A stretch of DNA of 63,898 nucleotides from DAOSEC01 sp035362935 (GCA_035362935.1 DAOSEC010000010.1:1-63898); one strand, 5' to 3'. Shown: positions 25,528-35,733, numbered from the stretch's first letter. Made by a program: numbers and translations. The notes: generated by a model from the letters alone, not told the origin.

Positions 25528-26457
25528 ATGGCTGAACAACATACATCTAGTCATTTAGATGTGCTAACTCAAAAAAATCTTCTCATTTTCACTGGTGCTT
25601 TGGGATTTTTAGTCTTAGGAGCACTCATTATCTTTGGATGGAATGTATTACTTATTGTTGCAGTGAGTTATGTAGCAGCAATCATTGTAGAATACGCCTT
25701 TGCCAAAATTCGAAAAAGACCAATGGATCGGGCATGGTTTGTTACACCGATGGTGTTTGCGTTGCTAATGCCTCCTACAGCCCCTTGGTGGCTTGTAATG
25801 ATTGGTTCCTTTTTTGGTGTCTTCTTTGGGAAGGCTGTATTTGGCGGGCTTGGGAAAAATGTATTCAATCCAGCGATTGTAGGAGCATTGTTTTTAACAA
25901 TATCGTTTCCAAATGAAATGTTGACTCAATGGTTAAACCCCCAAACCGGAATTATTTCTACATCAACACCATTAATAGCATTGAACCGTGGTGTTGGATT
26001 TGATTATACATTAATGGACTTACTTATCGGCACAGTTCCAGGAACGATAGGTGAGACCTTCCGTATCGCAATTATTGCCTTGGGTATTTTACTAATCGTA
26101 ATGAAAATTGTCGATTGGAGAATTCCAGTAGCATTCATAGGCTCTGTCTTCCTATTAACATTAATAGGTGGATGGATTGATCCTGTAGCCTTCAAAGATC
26201 CAGTTTACTCTATCTTCGTCGGTGGATTATTATTTGGTGCTTTCTTTGTCGCTACTGACCCAGTGACAGCTCCAATCAGACCTTGGGGTAGAGTTATCTA
26301 CGGGGTAGGACTTGGACTTATCACAGTTATCATTCGTAATTTTGCAGCATTCCCAGAAGGTATTACCTTTGCAATTATAATAATGAATGCAACAAGTGGA
26401 ATCATTGATAACTGGAAACAACCGAAAGAACAAGTTGAAAAAGAGGTGAAAGCATGA
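25528..26457 (+). CDS. NqrB/RnfD-family membrane flavoprotein subunit
   Basis: A 309-residue integral membrane protein with about nine helices, the NqrB/RnfD subunit of a Na+-pumping NADH-dehydrogenase-like complex. Conserved stretches are FGGLGKNVFNPA-type (AVFGGLGKNVFNPAIVGAL) and the covalent FMN site in ISTSTPLIA (Thr expected to carry FMN). The tail FVATDPVTAPIRPWGRVIYG is typical of both NqrB and RnfD. Start: ATG 25528 after GCGGTGAAG; an extension from 25426 would overlap the promoter. First gene of a five-gene operon; stop overlaps the next start by 4 bp. Confidence 0.88.
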   Translation: MAEQHTSSHLDVLTQKNLLIFTGALGFLVLGALIIFGWNVLLIVAVSYVAAIIVEYAFAKIRKRPMDRAWFVTPMVFALLMPPTAPWWLVMIGSFFGVFFGKAVFGGLGKNVFNPAIVGALFLTISFPNEMLTQWLNPQTGIISTSTPLIALNRGVGFDYTLMDLLIGTVPGTIGETFRIAIIALGILLIVMKIVDWRIPVAFIGSVFLLTLIGGWIDPVAFKDPVYSIFVGGLLFGAFFVATDPVTAPIRPWGRVIYGVGLGLITVIIRNFAAFPEGITFAIIIMNATSGIIDNWKQPKEQVEKEVKA

Positions 26458-27035
26458 AGCCTTATTTCAGAATGATTTTCTTTGTTTTAATCATGGGGGC
26501 AATTACATCCATTTTCTTAGTGGGTATGGATGCTCTTACAAAAGATCGCATTTTAGCAAATCAAGAAGCTGAACTTAAGTCAACGATCTTAGATGCTTAC
26601 AATATTAGTTATAATTTGACAAACATCCACACTGTCTTTGATAGTTCAGTGACGAAAGAAACACGTGATGGAATTACGTTCTACATTGATCAAGTGAGTG
26701 GTTCCGTTAGCTATGTGTTCGAAGGTGGAGGCGTTTGGGGTCCAATCATAGGAGTCATCACTCTACAAAATGATTTTGAAACGATTGTAAAAATCACGAT
26801 ACTACAACAAGAAGAAACACCTGGTTTAGGTGGAGTTGTGGCAGAGACTCAATATTTAGCAAACTTTATTGGTAAAAAAATGTTACCAAGCATTCAAATT
26901 ATTAAAAATGCAACCGATTCTCCAAATGAAGTAAATGCCATTTCTGGTGCGACTCGTACTTCTAATGCATTTGCCAACATCTTAAATACATCTTATGCGA
27001 GTGCAAAAACAGCATGGGATGCTAGAAATGGTTAG
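26454..27035 (+). CDS. NqrC/RnfG-family FMN-binding subunit
   Basis: A 193-residue protein with one N-terminal membrane helix (about 7-26) and an extracytoplasmic FMN-binding domain. The covalent flavin motif is SGATRTS (about 164-170) in NAISGATRTSNAF, where the second Thr normally carries FMN through a phosphoester bond made by ApbE. ApbE is not in this window. TPGLGG appears before it, as in the family. It passes electrons within the Nqr/Rnf complex. Confidence 0.9.
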   Translation: MKPYFRMIFFVLIMGAITSIFLVGMDALTKDRILANQEAELKSTILDAYNISYNLTNIHTVFDSSVTKETRDGITFYIDQVSGSVSYVFEGGGVWGPIIGVITLQNDFETIVKITILQQEETPGLGGVVAETQYLANFIGKKMLPSIQIIKNATDSPNEVNAISGATRTSNAFANILNTSYASAKTAWDARNG

Positions 27036-27047
27036 GAGGTACTAGCT

Positions 27048-27683
27048 ATGAAATGGATTCGTTTACGTTATAAAAGATGGTTTAATATTCTTAAAGATGG
27101 GTTATTAACAAACAATCAAATCGTTGTTGCTGTACTTGGTATTTGTTCTTCTCTAGCTGTTTCAAACCGAGTTGAAAACTCAATCGCAATGGGTCTGGGT
27201 GTAACCTTTGTTGTTATGGCAAGTTCCGCGATGGTATCTTTAATCCGTAATTTTATACCATCTAAACTTAGAATGGTTACATACATGGTTATCATATCTA
27301 CGTTCGTTATTATGGTACAAATGTTCTTAGAAGCATACTTCTTCACGATTGCAAAGGCACTAGGTGCCTATGTAGGATTAATCATCACAAACTGTATCGT
27401 TATGGGTCGAGCTGAGGCATTCGCTGTTAAAAACCCAGTTCGATATACTCTAATTGATGGGTTTGCAAGTGGTATGGGTTATACCTATATCCTTGTCTTA
27501 GTTGCAATCGTTCGTGAGTTGCTAGCGTTTGGAACCATATTGAATTTTCAAGTTATGCCAGAAGGATTTCCAAAATGGGTTGTTATGGCAATGGCACCTG
27601 GTGGATTCTTCGTATTAGCAATTATGATTTGGATTATTCGACAAGCTTCTAAAAACTTCGAAGTTGAAGTTCAAGCGAAATAG
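27048..27683 (+). CDS. NqrD/RnfE-family membrane subunit
   Basis: A 211-residue integral membrane protein with six helices. The signature VAVLGICSSLAVSNRVENSIAMGLGVTFV with its intramembrane cysteine, and the later TNCIVMGRAEAFA, define NqrD/RnfE. In the complex NqrD and NqrE share an Fe-S centre at their interface and form part of the Na+ channel region. It starts after GTTAGGAGGTACTAGCT, a strong ribosome site, 12 bp from the previous gene. Confidence 0.92.
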   Translation: MKWIRLRYKRWFNILKDGLLTNNQIVVAVLGICSSLAVSNRVENSIAMGLGVTFVVMASSAMVSLIRNFIPSKLRMVTYMVIISTFVIMVQMFLEAYFFTIAKALGAYVGLIITNCIVMGRAEAFAVKNPVRYTLIDGFASGMGYTYILVLVAIVRELLAFGTILNFQVMPEGFPKWVVMAMAPGGFFVLAIMIWIIRQASKNFEVEVQAK

Positions 27684-27706
27684 ATTGGAAAGCGAGGATT
27701 TAGTAT

Positions 27707-28288
27707 ATGGAAAGAATTATTGAATTACTAATTGCCACTATTACCAATCATAATATTGCACTTGCCTATATATTAGGGATGTGCCCATTGATAGCAATCT
27801 CAACCAACGTTCGAAATGCGAAAGGAATGGGAATTGCTGTTATCTTTGTTGTTACTTTAACAGCAATGATTAATTATCCAATTTATATGTTACTAAAAAG
27901 TACTGGCACTACATATCTATCGTTATTGGTATTTATCATCACGATAGCTGCAACTGTTCAATTTTTGGAAATGTTTTTGGATAAATTTTTCCCAAAATTG
28001 TACAATGCATTTGGAATTTTCTTACCTCTGATAACTGTTAACTGCATCGTGCTAGCAGTATCTTTATTCTTTGTTAACCGTGAATATACTTTTGTAGAAA
28101 CAACTGCATTCTCATTTGGATCAAGTGTTGGGTGGTTTTTAGCAATTGTATTAGTTGCAGGTATTCGTCAAAAAATGGCAAAGAACATGGATTTGCCAAA
28201 AGGATTAGCTGGAAGAGGAATTGTGTTTATTATTTTAGGAATACTATCATTAGCATTTATCGGGTTTACCGGATTGGCTAATATATAG
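27707..28288 (+). CDS. NqrE/RnfA-family membrane subunit
   Basis: A 193-residue six-helix membrane protein, sister of NqrD in inverted topology. Markers are NIALAYILGMCPLIAISTNVRNAKGMGIAVIFV with the conserved Cys of the membrane Fe-S centre and LPLITVNCIVLAVSLFFV with the second. The length is normal. It pairs with the product of the gene before it. Confidence 0.92.
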   Translation: MERIIELLIATITNHNIALAYILGMCPLIAISTNVRNAKGMGIAVIFVVTLTAMINYPIYMLLKSTGTTYLSLLVFIITIAATVQFLEMFLDKFFPKLYNAFGIFLPLITVNCIVLAVSLFFVNREYTFVETTAFSFGSSVGWFLAIVLVAGIRQKMAKNMDLPKGLAGRGIVFIILGILSLAFIGFTGLANI

Positions 28289-28300
28289 GATGGTGAGGAT

Positions 28301-29380
28301 ATGAATATTTTTGTTCCAATTGTCTTAATTGGTGTGCTAGTCCTTATCACAATCCTATTGATTGTTGCAGACAAACTACTTGGCGGTAGTGGTGATAAAA
28401 CCATTACCATCAATAATGATACGGTTATCCCAGTCATTGGTGATGATACTATCCTTTCGACACTATCAAACCATAAAATTTTTGTTCCGTCTGCATGTGG
28501 TGGAAAAGCCACTTGTGGAACATGTAAGGTACGTTTGCTTGAAGGTGGTGGGGAAGTAAAACCAACAGAAGATCCATACTTATCTGCAGATGATCGCAAA
28601 AACGGAGTGCGTTTAGCTTGTCAAGTTAAAGTAAAAGACAATATTAAAATGACCTTACCAGAAGGGTTGTTAAGTGCAAAGGAATATAGGTCTGTTGTCA
28701 CGTACATTGAAGACCTAACATACGATATTAAGTTAGTCCGTTTTCAACTACTTCATCCAACAACAATGGAATTTAAACCAGGACAATATGTTCAAATTAA
28801 AGTTCCTGGTATCGAAGTAATACGTGCGTACTCAATTGGATCTAATCCAAAAGACACAAGTAATATTGAGCTAATCATTCGTAAAGTTCCAAAAGGACAA
28901 GCAACGACATTTGTTCATTTAGCACTTGAAGTTGGAGATAAGGTCAATATTACAGGTCCATTTGGTGATTTTTACTTAAACGAAAATTCAAATGCAGATA
29001 TGATTTGTATTGCTGGTGGATCAGGGAAGGCACCAATTCGCTCGATTCTTCTTTATCTAAAAGATAGAGGTATGAATCGCAAAATTAAATACTTCTTTGG
29101 GGCAAAATCAAAACGAGATTTATATTACACGGAAGAGTTTATGAAACTTCAACAAGAGTTTCCAAACTTCGAATACATCCCAGCACTTTCAGAACCACAA
29201 CCTAGTGATAACTGGAAGGGTGAGGTTGGCTTGATTACCGATGTAGTAGATCGTTTTACAGGAGACTTAAGTAGTTCAGAAGCATACTTGTGTGGTTCAC
29301 CAGGTATGATTGATGCTTGTATCCGTGTTTTGAATAAACATAGTATTAAAAAAGAAAATGTATTTTACGATAAATTCTAA
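28301..29380 (+). CDS. nqrF: NqrF-like NADH-oxidising subunit (2Fe-2S + FAD)
   Basis: A 359-residue protein. It has one N-terminal membrane anchor (3-24), then a plant-type 2Fe-2S domain with cysteines in SACGGKATCGTCK and RLACQV. A ferredoxin-NADP reductase-type FAD/NADH module follows: RAYSIGSNP binds FAD, GGSGKAPIRSIL and YLCGSPGMID bind NADH. It is shorter than typical NqrF (about 407) but has all parts. It marks the operon as Nqr-type at the electron-input end. No nqrA gene and no rnfB/rnfC are next to it. Confidence 0.92.
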   Translation: MNIFVPIVLIGVLVLITILLIVADKLLGGSGDKTITINNDTVIPVIGDDTILSTLSNHKIFVPSACGGKATCGTCKVRLLEGGGEVKPTEDPYLSADDRKNGVRLACQVKVKDNIKMTLPEGLLSAKEYRSVVTYIEDLTYDIKLVRFQLLHPTTMEFKPGQYVQIKVPGIEVIRAYSIGSNPKDTSNIELIIRKVPKGQATTFVHLALEVGDKVNITGPFGDFYLNENSNADMICIAGGSGKAPIRSILLYLKDRGMNRKIKYFFGAKSKRDLYYTEEFMKLQQEFPNFEYIPALSEPQPSDNWKGEVGLITDVVDRFTGDLSSSEAYLCGSPGMIDACIRVLNKHSIKKENVFYDKF

Positions 29381-29386
29381 TTATGC

Positions 29387-29417
29387 AACTCCTATTGGTT
29401 TTCTAATAGGAGTTTTT
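29387..29417 (+). terminator. Terminator of the nqr-like operon
   Basis: AACTCCTATT-ggttttct-AATAGGAGTT followed by TTTG and a T-rich run. Confidence 0.85.
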
Positions 29418-29475
29418 GTTTTTGTTGTTTGATTTTTTCTTATATGATACAATGATTGTAAGGAAAGTGATTGTT

Positions 29476-30156
29476 ATGGAATTATTAGTTGCAAATAACC
29501 TAAAAAAATCGTACAAAATGGGAAATAAAAGTGAAATCATTATAAAAGGGATTACGCTATCAATTTCTAAGGGGGAATTTATTTCCATCGTAGGTCCATC
29601 AGGTAGTGGTAAAACTACCTTATTGTATGTACTTAGTGGACTAGAATCCTATCAAGAAGGTTCTGTGTTATTATTTGGTAAAGAGTTATCCACATATGCT
29701 GATGAGGATAAGGCTTTGTTAAGAACAAAAAGAATTGGATTTGTGTTTCAATTTTACAACTTGTTACCCAATCTAACAGTCTTTGAAAACATAATGTTAG
29801 CAGCAGTGCTTGGTAAACAATATAATCATGATCATATTATATCGATTTTAGATCAAGTTGGTATGAAAGAGTTTGCAACATATTATCCGTCTCAACTGAG
29901 TGGAGGTATGCAACAAAGGGTGGCAATTGCTAGATGTTTAGTGAATGATCCAGATATCATATTTGCCGATGAGCCAATTGGGAATTTAGATTTTAACAAT
30001 GGAAAACAAATTATGGAGTTATTTGAAACGCTCAATAAAGTTCACAATAAAACCATACTTATGGTAACTCATAATGAAGATGCCACTAAGTATGGAACAA
30101 GAACCATTCATATGTTGGACGGTATGATTTTAAAAGATGAAACAAGCAATTCATAG
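29476..30156 (+). CDS. ABC transporter ATP-binding protein (MacB/LolD type)
   Basis: A 226-residue ATPase. Walker A GPSGSGKTT, Q-loop FVFQFYNLLPNLTVFENI, signature LSGGMQQRVAIAR, Walker B IIFADEPIGNLD and the switch His in MVTHNED are all intact. The LPNLTVFENI and EPIGNLD stretches are typical of the MacB/LolD/FtsE group that works with FtsX-like permeases. Start ATG 29476 follows AGGAAAG. It overlaps the permease gene by 20 bp, so the two are translationally coupled. Confidence 0.93.
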   Translation: MELLVANNLKKSYKMGNKSEIIIKGITLSISKGEFISIVGPSGSGKTTLLYVLSGLESYQEGSVLLFGKELSTYADEDKALLRTKRIGFVFQFYNLLPNLTVFENIMLAAVLGKQYNHDHIISILDQVGMKEFATYYPSQLSGGMQQRVAIARCLVNDPDIIFADEPIGNLDFNNGKQIMELFETLNKVHNKTILMVTHNEDATKYGTRTIHMLDGMILKDETSNS

Positions 30157-32662
30157 GATCGCTTTTGCATTTCGTGTCGCGTTTCAAAATATCTCCTACA
30201 ATAAAATGAAATCAACACTGCTAACAATAAGCATGACAATTATGGCTATCATTATCTTATTAGGTTTTTCTGCCCCAGTATTCATGGAATCTTATTATTA
30301 TAATGATATGGTAAAGCCATATGGCGAGAATAATATTGTTATGAAGGTGAGTGAAAATACACCAACAAGATATTTTTCAGTACGTCAGTTAAAAGAGTAC
30401 CCAAACCTGGATACATTCATAAAGAAATGGACTCCGCTGTTTGAAATCAATACTTTGGTAGGATATTCTGTTTATGATAAGCAATACACCAAAGTCGTAG
30501 CTTCGGAACTAGAACATTTTAGTTCAATAAATTCGCACTTAAATTATCAAAGTAGTTATTTAAGTGATAATGAAGCTATCATTACAAAAACACTTGCTTT
30601 TAAACATAATCTTACAATAGGAAGTACAATAACACTATATGTTGGTACATCAGCTAAACTATATTATGTTGTTGATATCGTAAAGGACGATGGATTATTT
30701 CAAAACAACTCTATTTTTATCAATAAGCAAGGTAGTTTATTGTTTTTTCTTAATGCATTAAATCCAAATATAGTAATTCCGAATCCACAGTTTCTTACAA
30801 ATCTATATAATACTGTATATTTTGAAACCCAACCGAACATTAGTACACAAGAAGGAATTGAAGTGATTTCATCCATCAATGAGTATCGCTTATTAGAAAC
30901 AATGCCAACAGTCGACTATGCTTCGGTAAAACAGCTTGTGGATCGATCGTTATCTATTTATCGCGTTATCATAAGTATGATATTCATTGCAATCATTGTT
31001 GTAATTCAATCGACATATTTAATGTATTTTGAATCAAGAAAAAAACAGTTCGCAGTAATAAATATACTAGGTGGAAGAGTTCATTACTCCTATTTAATTA
31101 CAATGATTGAATTTTTCATTTTTTATATTGTGGCAATGTTGATATCAAATATAGGATCAACTCTAATTATGAACTTGGGATTTAAGTATATCGGAATTGA
31201 CCAAGCGGTAACCATATCTCTTCTTCACCGATTAATCGGGGCAGTTGTTCTTGCAGTAATATTCACTATTATTTCTACTTTTTATTTTCATCAATTCCAA
31301 AAATCAAGTAGTATTGTAACTTCTATTGAGCAAGGTAAGGAAAGTTTTCTATCAAGAAGGATTGTTTTAGTTGTACTTTTTGTTTGCGTATTTAGTTACC
31401 TAATTATATCAATTATTCAACTACTGAATCCTGAGATGTATGTCTTATCAATAGTATCTGTTATTTTAAGTGTTGTACTATTGTTTTTTGGCTCTGTAGC
31501 TATCGTTCATCTTGCAATTGTTTGCCTAAAAAATAATAAAAAGTTCGCATTTTTTAAACTGCAATTGCAAATGTTAGTTCAAAAAAAGACATTTTATCAG
31601 TTTACAGTCATCACACTGATTAGCATATTAAGCATCTTTCTCCTAGTTTTAGTAAATACACATATGGAAGAAAGAATCGTACAAACCAATGAAGATTATA
31701 AGACAGACTATATAATGACAAATATTGTAGCAAATTTTGATCAGGTGCATCAAGAAGTGATGGAAATGGATTCGGTATCCGAAGCAGATCCGGTGTACTT
31801 AGCTCGAAACGTTGTAATAAATGAGAATCAGCAAATGATACCACAATTGGTAGCAATTGATCCAACTAAGATTAATAGTCATTATGGATATGAAATGAAT
31901 AATCTTATCATTGAATCACTCATTCAAAATGAGAACGCAGTAGTGTTACCAAAACGGTATGAAATGCTTTATCATTTTTCTGCTGGCGACATCATTTCTC
32001 TATACATAAGTCGAGAAAATAAGAGTGTGGATTTTGTAATTGTTGGATTTTATGAAAACAATATAGGAAATATTGGGTTTATTAATCTAACCAATTTAAA
32101 AGACAATCACCAAATCCAATCCAATACAATTTTTGTGAAAGAAAAAGAGCAATACTTTGGGTTAAGAGAAGTATTGATTGAACAATTTAGTAAAAATCTC
32201 ATTATAATTATCGATAACAACGAGCTTATTCAAAACTATGTGAAACAAGTTAGAATAAATACCAACTATATGATATATATTATTTCAATCATGATTGTGT
32301 GTTTTGTTATTTCCATTGTTAGTTATACTTCAATGTTATTTGAAGACATGAAAACAATTTATAGCAAATCTATGGTGATTGGTGCATCAAAGTGGTTATT
32401 AATGAAACAAACGTTGTATGAAACGATACTTTTTGTAAGTATCTATATAGGCGTATCAATCTGCATATTTTTATTGATAGGCAAAGAATTATCCTTAATA
32501 GTATTATTATTTGGTGAATATGAACCCATTAATGTAAGTAAAAACACGATATTAAATGGAGTTTTGATTGGACTTTTTGTTATCATAGTTTCTAGAATTA
32601 TTTACAGTTTTAAAATAAGAAGTTTAGACTTGTCTCAAAAAATGCACATGCAAACGTTTTAA
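30137..32662 (+). CDS. FtsX-like ABC transporter permease
   Basis: An 841-residue membrane protein with the layout of a duplicated FtsX/MacB-type permease. There is a helix near 25-50, a large extracellular domain (50-270), helices about 278-300, 325-350 and 365-390, then further helices near 407-460 and 495-515. A second external domain (515-700) and C-terminal helices (712-735, 760-780, 805-825) follow. Such systems export lipoproteins, peptides or act as mechanotransmitters in bacitracin-type resistance. It is coupled to the ATPase upstream. No two-component genes lie nearby, so a BceAB role is not supported. Confidence 0.85.
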   Translation: MKQAIHRIAFAFRVAFQNISYNKMKSTLLTISMTIMAIIILLGFSAPVFMESYYYNDMVKPYGENNIVMKVSENTPTRYFSVRQLKEYPNLDTFIKKWTPLFEINTLVGYSVYDKQYTKVVASELEHFSSINSHLNYQSSYLSDNEAIITKTLAFKHNLTIGSTITLYVGTSAKLYYVVDIVKDDGLFQNNSIFINKQGSLLFFLNALNPNIVIPNPQFLTNLYNTVYFETQPNISTQEGIEVISSINEYRLLETMPTVDYASVKQLVDRSLSIYRVIISMIFIAIIVVIQSTYLMYFESRKKQFAVINILGGRVHYSYLITMIEFFIFYIVAMLISNIGSTLIMNLGFKYIGIDQAVTISLLHRLIGAVVLAVIFTIISTFYFHQFQKSSSIVTSIEQGKESFLSRRIVLVVLFVCVFSYLIISIIQLLNPEMYVLSIVSVILSVVLLFFGSVAIVHLAIVCLKNNKKFAFFKLQLQMLVQKKTFYQFTVITLISILSIFLLVLVNTHMEERIVQTNEDYKTDYIMTNIVANFDQVHQEVMEMDSVSEADPVYLARNVVINENQQMIPQLVAIDPTKINSHYGYEMNNLIIESLIQNENAVVLPKRYEMLYHFSAGDIISLYISRENKSVDFVIVGFYENNIGNIGFINLTNLKDNHQIQSNTIFVKEKEQYFGLREVLIEQFSKNLIIIIDNNELIQNYVKQVRINTNYMIYIISIMIVCFVISIVSYTSMLFEDMKTIYSKSMVIGASKWLLMKQTLYETILFVSIYIGVSICIFLLIGKELSLIVLLFGEYEPINVSKNTILNGVLIGLFVIIVSRIIYSFKIRSLDLSQKMHMQTF

Positions 32663-32737
32663 AACAATTATTAAATGATTTGTCACCTATAGTAATTAGG
32701 AGTATAATAAAGGTGTCCAAATGAAGGGGGTTTCTAT

Positions 32738-35608
32738 ATGAAAACATTCGGAAAAATATTTAGTATTCTTTTCCTTGTTCTATTCGTTGGCATTTTGGCT
32801 GGGTGTAACACTCCAGGAGAAATCACGTTAGATAGCCCAACAAATGTTACCATCACAAATGGTGTTGTATCATGGAATGCGGTCGCTGATGCAACTGAAT
32901 ATAGAGTTGTAGTAGGGACGAACACATATACTGTCACCACAACAACTTATGATTTGAAGACATTGTCATTAGCAGTTGGTACACATCAAGTTACAGTGAT
33001 TGCGGTTAAAGGCACAACTGTTTCAATGCCAAGTCAATTGGTTAATTATGTGGTCGCTTCAGAGGAACCAACGTCGCTCGCTGCACCAACAAATGTTACA
33101 ATTAATAATGGTATTTTAAGTTGGAATGCTGTACCTAATGCTACAGCTTACAGAATTACCATTAATAGTGTTAATTACACTACTACTCAAACAACTTATG
33201 ATTTAAAAACAATAACATTACCAACTGGTACTTATTCTGTAACAGTTGTGGCAACAAGAAACACATTATTATCACCAGCATCAGCTGCTGCATCATATCT
33301 TGTTTTACCTGTAGCTAATGCTGATGATATTTACGCTGCTGTGTTGCTCATGATTGATGATACGTACGTTCCCGACATGCAAGAATCAGATTTTGATGAT
33401 GAATGGGAATTTGAAAATTACCAAAATACTGCGCGATTATTACGCGTATATAGTGATACAGCAATATCATTATCAATGAGTTTTGATAATGCTGTGGATA
33501 TGTTTGAACATATTTATACTATGATAAGTAGTATGGATGGAATCACCAGTGCAACCGAACTCAAAACACAATTAGATCAATTCGGTGATTTCGGTTTGAC
33601 TTCACAATCTGTCTCAATTATGATTATGGAATTAGGTTCTATTGCATTTGATATGGGATTAGAAAGTGCATTGTCTGATTTAGCATATTTTGAAGATGAG
33701 TTAGAAAGCATTGCTTTAGAAATTGCAACAATCAAAGCATCTAGTGATTATACAAGTCTCTATAACAAGTTGTCATTATATGCTGGAACTGACGTTACAA
33801 CACTAGATTTATTGATTCATGATTTTGAAAATGGAAACTATAATGATATATGGTGGTTATTTGACATTATTTCTCAAATGGCATTTAATGCATTAAATAA
33901 TCCGGAAGCAGATCCATGGTATCTAGATTATGAAGACCCATACATTGATTTGTTCTACTTGATTGTATCAGAAGCAGTGATAGAAGAAGATATTGAATTC
34001 TTATCGGGTCTTGCTTATAACTATTATAGTACACTTTTACCTTTGATGAGTATTCATAATCAATCATATAATTTACATTATGCTCATCAACGTATTGCAG
34101 ACATTGAACAACAAATGGTTTTCTTAAACGGAATCATTGCAATGATGGAAGAAGAATACGATATGCTTCAAGAAACAATGGAGGGGGTACTCACATTTGT
34201 TGTTGATTTATACGATAGTATTCCATTAACTATGATAACTAAGTTAGACACTTTGATGGAAAATGGAGAATTAACCATGGCAGAATACATTCTCTTAAAG
34301 AATGAGATTGTTGCTATGTTACAAGATAATTTACCTACAGCTGCAGACTTTGGAACGATGTATGCAACCTTATTCCAAATAGCTGCATCAATCACAGACA
34401 TTAATATGACTGACGTGGCTCAACACGCAACATTACTTGGGCAAGTTGACTACATTCTGATAGGACTTATGCTTGAAATGGTTGCAGATGTTGATCAAAC
34501 TATGATAGAAGAAATCAGTGCAATTGTGAACGATTTAATGATTCCTGGTGAATTTATTGATGATGAATGGGGGGGATATTGGACAGACGACCAAGTGAAC
34601 TTCCCTAAAGCAATTGAATTAGCAATTTACATTGGGAATTACCTAGAAGATTTTAAAACGACACACGCTATTGAGTTTGCAGCATTAGCAGCACTTCCTA
34701 TTGATGATGCAATGGAAGACTTTGTTATATTTGCGACCGGCATCATAAAGAGCCAAATGATGCTTGAAATGGATGAAGAAGAGTTTGCATTAGTGTCTCT
34801 TGTCATTGATGAATTGATTGCTGATTATGACAACATTTTGGCCGGTATCCAAGTACTGATGAACTTAGGTGTTAATGTATTTGATGAATTCTTAACATCC
34901 GAAGGTCAATTCATGTTAGATGTATATGAGTTGATTTTATACATGGATGAATCAGATGATTTGGAATTTTTAGTTTCAGAAATCGAACGAATCTTTGGTG
35001 GATTTGCAGCTTATAACGTAGCTCTCATGGGTGATTTAGATCAAGTCGCTTTTGAAAAGATTTTAAGAATTGTTCGTGTTCCATTGATGATTCAAATACT
35101 TCAAGAAGGTATAATTGATTTCGAAACATTCAATACTTTATTTGATGAGTTGTTAACTCCGATTTCAACCGTATTAGCTAATATTGTTACAATCGAACAA
35201 CAAATCATTACAACAATTGACTCTGCAGAATTAGTTCTATTCTTCGCTCCGTTGTTTGCAGAAGAAACTCTTGATCAACAAGTATTCATGATGAGAGTAT
35301 TAGCTATGGTTACGATTGTAGCAGATGAAGCAATTAACACACAAATAGAAGATTTAATCTTTGCTTCATTGACAACTGTGTTTGATGATATTTTAGGTCA
35401 TGAAGACGTTATGGGATTAACAGGAATGACTCAAACAGACATTGATGATTTATACAATATGATTAATCAAATGGTTCAGGACAAACTCGATGCGTTACGA
35501 ATCGTAGCTCAATATGATTTTGATAACTTATCACAAAGTGAACAAGAAGCATTCTTTGAATTATTCGATTTTCTATTTGGTATGGAAGAAGAACAACCAA
35601 CGCTCTAA
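32738..35608 (+). CDS. Large acidic lipoprotein with two FN3-like repeats
   Basis: A 956-residue secreted lipoprotein: signal peptide 1-20, lipobox LAGC (Cys about 23). Two about 75-residue fibronectin-III-like repeats follow (about 35-105 and 115-190); both begin PTNVTI(T/N)NG and share SWNAV and TTYDLKT. The remaining 760 residues are predicted helical, very acidic and rich in Met, Ile and Leu, with no Cys after the lipobox. They may be long coiled helices or HEAT-like repeats. Start ATG follows AAGGGGG. Function unknown; surface adhesion or cell-envelope structure are possible. Confidence 0.8.
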   Translation: MKTFGKIFSILFLVLFVGILAGCNTPGEITLDSPTNVTITNGVVSWNAVADATEYRVVVGTNTYTVTTTTYDLKTLSLAVGTHQVTVIAVKGTTVSMPSQLVNYVVASEEPTSLAAPTNVTINNGILSWNAVPNATAYRITINSVNYTTTQTTYDLKTITLPTGTYSVTVVATRNTLLSPASAAASYLVLPVANADDIYAAVLLMIDDTYVPDMQESDFDDEWEFENYQNTARLLRVYSDTAISLSMSFDNAVDMFEHIYTMISSMDGITSATELKTQLDQFGDFGLTSQSVSIMIMELGSIAFDMGLESALSDLAYFEDELESIALEIATIKASSDYTSLYNKLSLYAGTDVTTLDLLIHDFENGNYNDIWWLFDIISQMAFNALNNPEADPWYLDYEDPYIDLFYLIVSEAVIEEDIEFLSGLAYNYYSTLLPLMSIHNQSYNLHYAHQRIADIEQQMVFLNGIIAMMEEEYDMLQETMEGVLTFVVDLYDSIPLTMITKLDTLMENGELTMAEYILLKNEIVAMLQDNLPTAADFGTMYATLFQIAASITDINMTDVAQHATLLGQVDYILIGLMLEMVADVDQTMIEEISAIVNDLMIPGEFIDDEWGGYWTDDQVNFPKAIELAIYIGNYLEDFKTTHAIEFAALAALPIDDAMEDFVIFATGIIKSQMMLEMDEEEFALVSLVIDELIADYDNILAGIQVLMNLGVNVFDEFLTSEGQFMLDVYELILYMDESDDLEFLVSEIERIFGGFAAYNVALMGDLDQVAFEKILRIVRVPLMIQILQEGIIDFETFNTLFDELLTPISTVLANIVTIEQQIITTIDSAELVLFFAPLFAEETLDQQVFMMRVLAMVTIVADEAINTQIEDLIFASLTTVFDDILGHEDVMGLTGMTQTDIDDLYNMINQMVQDKLDALRIVAQYDFDNLSQSEQEAFFELFDFLFGMEEEQPTL

Positions 35609-35620
35609 TTTAGAGTAGTC

Positions 35621-35659
35621 ATTAAGAGTATGTGTCCTAAGGCACATACTCTTTTTTTA
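35621..35659 (+). terminator. Intrinsic terminator after the lipoprotein gene
   Basis: AAGAGTATGTG-tcctaagg-CACATACTCTT followed by a T-run. Confidence 0.9.
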
Positions 35660-35733
35660 GAATCTTAACTTGTAAAATATACCAATTTTTGATAAAATTA
35701 TTCTATACATCAGTCGTGAGAGGAGGTATCAAT

